Shown: positions 62,382-64,000 of the stretch, piece after piece
How the letters are laid out: each line of letters opens with the position of its first letter
Numbering within the stretch: position 1 is the stretch's first letter
Assembly (NCBI GenBank): GCA_019114985.1
Contig: DXEM01000004.1
Span: 39,721 to 103,720 of the forward strand
Reading direction: 5' to 3'
DNA length: 64,000 nucleotides
From: Candidatus Anaerostipes excrementavium
Lineage (GTDB): Bacteria; Bacillota; Clostridia; Lachnospirales; Lachnospiraceae
Translations under genes and position numbers: made by a program
The notes under the pieces: generated by a model
The model's input: the letters and a program-made list of their open reading frames with translations, nothing else
Told to the model about the DNA's origin: nothing
Databases searched by the model: none

Positions 62382-63754
62382 AATTTCATAAAAAATTTTA
62401 ATGCTTTTTCTTTGACAGAATTATATGGCTGGTATCTAACCGGAAGGTCGATCTTGATAGATTTTTTTAAGATATGTTTCTTGTGTGAAAACGTTTCAAA
62501 ACTATCTTTTCCGTGGTAAGATCCCATACCGCTTTCCCCAACGCCTCCAAATCCCATAGAGGAAGAGGAAAGGTGCATAATAGTATCATTGACACATCCT
62601 CCGCCGTAAGAAAGCCCTTCCATGATTTCTCTCTGGATTTTTTTATCACGAGAAAACAGATAAAGCGCAAGCGGTTTCGGCCTTTTTGCGATCAATGCCT
62701 TTGCTTCTTCTAAATTTTGATATGTGATGATTGGCAGCAGCGGACCAAAAATCTCTTCCTGCATGATCGGCGCATCCATGCATGGATCCAACAAAATAGT
62801 TGGCGCAATCTTTCGCGTCCTTTCATCGCCATAACCGCCGTATACCACCTTTCCCTGCCGTGTCATATTCATGAGACGCTTAAAATGGCGGGGACTGACG
62901 ATTGCCGGATAATTTTTGTTTGCCGTCGGATCTTCCCCATACATGGAACGAATCCAGTATTTTAAATACATGACCAACTCTTTTGCAAATGCTTCATCTG
63001 CCAAAAGATAATCCGGAGCCACACAAACCTGTCCTGCATTTAAAAATTTCCCGAAAACAATCCTTTTGGCCGCCATTTTAAGATCTGCGCTTCTCTCCAC
63101 GATGCATGGGCTTTTCCCACCTAATTCCAGCGTGACCGGAGTCAGATGAGCCGCTGCTTTCTCCATTACAATCTTTCCCACAGATACACTGCCGGTAAAA
63201 AAGATATGATCCAATGGCTGATCAAGAAGTTCCTGACTTGTTCTTTTCCCTCCCAATATCGCACAAATATATTTTTGCGGAAATACCATGGAAAGGATCT
63301 TCTTTAAAACGTTCGCAGAGGCCGGAGCATACTCGGATGGTTTGATGATGCAGCAGTTTCCTGCTGCAATCGCGCCGACTAACGGCTGCAATGATAATAA
63401 AAACGGAAAATTCCAAGGAGCCGTAATCAATACGACACCATACGGTTCATAAACCTGAAAACATTTGGATGGGAATTGTGCCAACGGCGCGCGGTTCTTC
63501 TTTGGCTTCATCCATTTCTTTAAGTTCTGCTTTGCATATGTGATTTCGTTGCAGATCATGCCAATCTCTGTCATGTAAGATTCAAAAGAAGATTTATGAA
63601 GGTCTTTTTTTAAAGCCTTTTTGATTGCATCTTCCTGCCTAATGATGACTTTTTCCAGTCGGTCAAGGGCCTGCATCCGAAATTCATAGGAACGAGTTCT
63701 TCCTGTTTGATAAAATTGTTTTTGATTTTTGATGATTTCTTTTATATTTTCCAT
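62378..63754 (-). CDS. Aldehyde dehydrogenase, class 3 type
   Basis: A 458-residue NAD(P)-dependent aldehyde dehydrogenase. It has TAPWNFPFLLSLQPLVGAIAAG (here named by TAPWNFPF, about 107), FTGSVSVGK, the catalytic base VTLELGGKSP (about 207-216), the catalytic cysteine in FLNAGQVCVAPDYLLA (about 238-253) and EEIFGPLLPI. The short N-terminus and the hydrophobic-basic C-terminus fit the class 3 (fatty aldehyde) group. The chosen ATG keeps the family start (NQKQFYQTGRTRSYEFR) but has no good ribosome site, and a promoter lies so close that the mRNA may be leaderless. The end overlaps the VanZ-RDD end by 4 bases (convergent). Confidence 0.92.
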   Translation of the reverse strand: MENIKEIIKNQKQFYQTGRTRSYEFRMQALDRLEKVIIRQEDAIKKALKKDLHKSSFESYMTEIGMICNEITYAKQNLKKWMKPKKNRAPLAQFPSKCFQVYEPYGVVLITAPWNFPFLLSLQPLVGAIAAGNCCIIKPSEYAPASANVLKKILSMVFPQKYICAILGGKRTSQELLDQPLDHIFFTGSVSVGKIVMEKAAAHLTPVTLELGGKSPCIVERSADLKMAAKRIVFGKFLNAGQVCVAPDYLLADEAFAKELVMYLKYWIRSMYGEDPTANKNYPAIVSPRHFKRLMNMTRQGKVVYGGYGDERTRKIAPTILLDPCMDAPIMQEEIFGPLLPIITYQNLEEAKALIAKRPKPLALYLFSRDKKIQREIMEGLSYGGGCVNDTIMHLSSSSMGFGGVGESGMGSYHGKDSFETFSHKKHILKKSIKIDLPVRYQPYNSVKEKALKFFMKF

Positions 63755-63761
63755 AAGAATG

Positions 63762-63790
63762 ATTCTACTGCAAACCGGTTTGGAATGCAA
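63762..63790 (-). promoter_or_regulatory. Promoter of the aldehyde dehydrogenase gene, with palindrome in the spacer
   Basis: TTGCAT, 17 bases, TAGAAT on the minus strand; the spacer contains the perfect 12-bp palindrome CAAACCGGTTTG (63771-63782), an operator candidate. The -10 ends 7 bases before the ATG. Confidence 0.55.
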
Positions 63791-63855
63791 CGGCCGGCAG
63801 GACGGCAAAATCTCTCAAAATTTTGCACATTTTCTTTTGCTGTGGTAAGATAACA

Positions 63856-64000
63856 AGAAAGAATCCTGCTTTGCTGGATTCTCCGCCTGCGGCGGGTCGC
63901 TTCAGCGACATTTTCCACATCGCCGCAGTGCGTCTTCGTTCCACTCCGGTCGGCGCAGAGCAAATGTCCACCGGACATTTTGCGCCCTCGCGGAGCGTTT
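63856..64000 (-). repeat. Dispersed structured repeat, copy D (long form, runs to window end)
   Basis: Read on the minus strand it runs AACGCTCCGCGAGGGCGC, a hairpin AAATGTCC-GGT-GGACATTT, ACGCACTGCGGCGATG, the hairpin GTCGC-TGAA-GCGAC, CCGCAGGCGGAG and the terminal palindrome GAATCCAGC-AAA-GCAGGATTC with TTTCTT. The middle hairpin differs in sequence from copy A but keeps its pairing. It probably ends the transcription unit that lies beyond the window to the right. Confidence 0.8.

Noticed and set aside
63742..63978. Reading frames across the repeat at the right edge that encode arginine- and proline-rich peptides
   Set aside because: They lie in the GC-rich repeat; related peptides appear in different frames of other copies, as expected from a repeated non-coding element.

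Overview
The window is a chromosomal segment from a low-to-moderate GC, Gram-positive anaerobe, most probably a member of the Lachnospiraceae (Clostridia). The reasons are a PolC-type replicative polymerase inside a cdsA-dxr-rseP-ispG-polC-rimP-nusA-infB-truB-ribF gene string, a T-box in front of thrS, consensus sigma-A promoters, strong AGGAGG ribosome sites, a flavin reductase-rubredoxin fusion and an FeoAB iron system. The genus is not certain; the dispersed GC-rich intergenic repeat described below may be the best tag for it.

Layout. 1-3300: a leftward XRE regulator / small membrane protein / ABC ATPase unit that recalls the B. subtilis yxlEF arrangement, then a CarD-family regulator and a small membrane protein. 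3371-22124: a long rightward housekeeping superoperon for UMP kinase, ribosome recycling, isoprenoid and phospholipid synthesis, site-2 protease, replicative DNA polymerase, and then (from a second promoter) rimP-nusA-rnpM-ylxQ-infB-rbfA-nrnA-truB-ribF. 22119-23580: a structured repeat, a cytidylate-kinase-like gene and a family 4 uracil-DNA glycosylase. 23597-28517: a two-component system coupled to an FtsX-type ABC transporter, apparently more AT-rich than its neighbours. 28548-32289: a Xer-like tyrosine recombinase, divergent from an OLD-family ATPase/TOPRIM nuclease followed closely by a flavoprotein-rubredoxin. 32292-34680: T-box and thrS. 34853-39040: an XRE regulator, feoAB and an unknown membrane protein.

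From 39287 most genes are leftward: an unlisted 51-residue membrane protein, a YgjP-like metallopeptidase, an ABC1/UbiB kinase-like protein, a phasin-like protein, dtd, a TtcA-like enzyme and a GNAT; then ilvN-ilvC; an LCP protein, a glycosyltransferase and a type II topoisomerase pair (parE-parC). After a divergent lipoprotein gene come an orphan ECF sigma factor, a FliB-like/DUF362 pair, a PRD regulator, a VTT-domain membrane protein, topoisomerase III with a small partner, a rightward VanZ-RDD protein and an aldehyde dehydrogenase.

No CRISPR array, rRNA, tRNA, prophage or complete transposon was recognised. The main unexplained items are (1) a dispersed, structured, GC-rich intergenic repeat with at least five related copies (two further degenerate cores), one placed between the thrS T-box and thrS where it adds a second terminator; (2) an OLD-type nuclease carrying a cysteine-histidine cluster insertion and probably co-transcribed with a flavin reductase-rubredoxin; (3) several small or orphan genes (51-aa membrane protein, orphan ECF sigma, FliB/DUF362 pair). 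All assignments are from reading the sequence; no database search was made.
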